DNA of 64,000 nucleotides from Camelimonas fluminis. GTDB lineage: Bacteria; Pseudomonadota; Alphaproteobacteria; Rhizobiales; Beijerinckiaceae. The stretch covers positions 330,463 through 394,462 of the forward strand of contig NZ_BNCG01000002.1 in assembly GCF_014656355.1 (NCBI RefSeq), in the 5' to 3' direction. A program made the translations under genes and the position numbers. The notes beneath the pieces are model-generated. The model had not been told where the DNA came from, did no database searches, and worked only from the letters and a program-made list of their open reading frames with translations. Shown in pieces: positions 63,814 to 64,000 of the stretch. Positions within the stretch are counted from its first letter, which is position 1, and every line of letters begins with the position of its first letter.

Positions 63814-64000
63814 TCAGCCCTCGTAATTATCCGCCACGAGGCGGTCGAGCAGGCGCACGCCCCAGCCTGGCCCCCACGACTGGTTGATGTCGCTGGCCGG
63901 CGGGCCCATGCCGACGCCGGCGATGTCGAGGTGCGCCCAGGGAGTGTCGCCAACGAAACGCTTCAGGAACTGCGCCGCCGTGATCGAGCCGCCGAAACGG
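63814..64000 (-). CDS. pepA: Leucyl aminopeptidase PepA, C-terminal end (cut by window edge)
   Basis: The last 61 codons only. [25 protein letters not shown], and the end [16 protein letters not shown] match the C-terminus of M17 leucyl aminopeptidases, in which a Gly/Pro-rich stretch ([16 protein letters not shown]) precedes the last helix. The catalytic part is beyond the right edge. The pepA-holC order is common in alphaproteobacteria. Confidence 0.93.
   Translation of the reverse strand, partial: RFGGSITAAQFLKRFVGDTPWAHLDIAGVGMGPPASDINQSWGPGWGVRLLDRLVADNYEG

Noticed and set aside
1-64000. tRNA, rRNA, tmRNA, SRP RNA, insertion sequence or prophage genes
   Set aside because: No T-arm type GGTTCGANTCC boxes, rRNA motifs, transposase or phage domains were seen on either strand.

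Overview
The window is a GC-rich bacterial chromosome segment made almost entirely of conserved core genes. Gene content and order (rpsB-tsf-pyrH-frr-uppS-cdsA-dxr-rseP-bamA-lpxD-fabZ-lpxA-lpxI-lpxB; argS-SPOR-nagZ-tatABC-serS-surE-pcm-lppB; aspS, rnd, ppx-ppk-hda; purM-purN) point to an alphaproteobacterium. LpxI in place of LpxH, HdaA, and dispersed GAGCATTTTC-type palindromic repeats suggest Hyphomicrobiales (Rhizobiales). No tRNA, rRNA, CRISPR array, insertion sequence or prophage is visible.

Layout. 1-14.66 kb, minus strand: translation genes (rpsB, tsf), then UMP kinase, ribosome recycling, undecaprenyl and phospholipid precursors, isoprenoid synthesis, a site-2 protease, BamA and the lipid A genes; lpxB is cut by the left edge. 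15.0-17.75 kb, plus: a DUF815 ATPase, a DJ-1/PfpI protein and a quinone-oxidoreductase-like enzyme. 18.0-31.9 kb, minus: cell envelope and quality control (NlpD-like lipoprotein, Pcm, SurE), SerRS, the Tat translocase, NagZ, a SPOR protein, ArgRS and a dNTPase. 32.2-37.2 kb, plus: ErpA, a large uncharacterised membrane-anchored protein, a CatB-like acetyltransferase, and metA behind a structured leader. 37.3-41.7 kb, minus: a membrane acyltransferase, a GT2 glycosyltransferase and AspRS. 41.9-43.0 kb: RNase D. 43.3-50.7 kb, minus: polyphosphate metabolism (ppx, ppk), hda, a PerM/AI-2E-type permease and a CDP-alcohol phosphatidyltransferase. 51.1-52.8 kb, plus: purM-purN. 52.9-64 kb: looser gene order with a GST, an internally deleted GST remnant, small exported proteins, Ndk, a Crp/Fnr regulator, an ABC-F protein, a lipoprotein, an S10 carboxypeptidase, HolC and the end of pepA.

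Main points of interest: (i) a candidate structured RNA ahead of metA that I cannot match to a known SAM riboswitch; (ii) a run of four palindromes between tatA and tatB, one with perfect 23-bp arms; (iii) short tandem repeats (14-20 bp units) that recur only in intergenic spacers, including on both sides of the ABC-F gene; (iv) an internally deleted GST facing an intact GST across an AT-rich operator-like palindrome; (v) unusual extensions on ribosomal protein S2 (helix-hairpin-helix-like) and on polyphosphate kinase (about 190 disordered residues); (vi) an M23 domain in LppB that lacks metal ligands. I found no convincing new defence, mobile or multi-gene system; the novelty lies in RNA, repeats and domain extensions.
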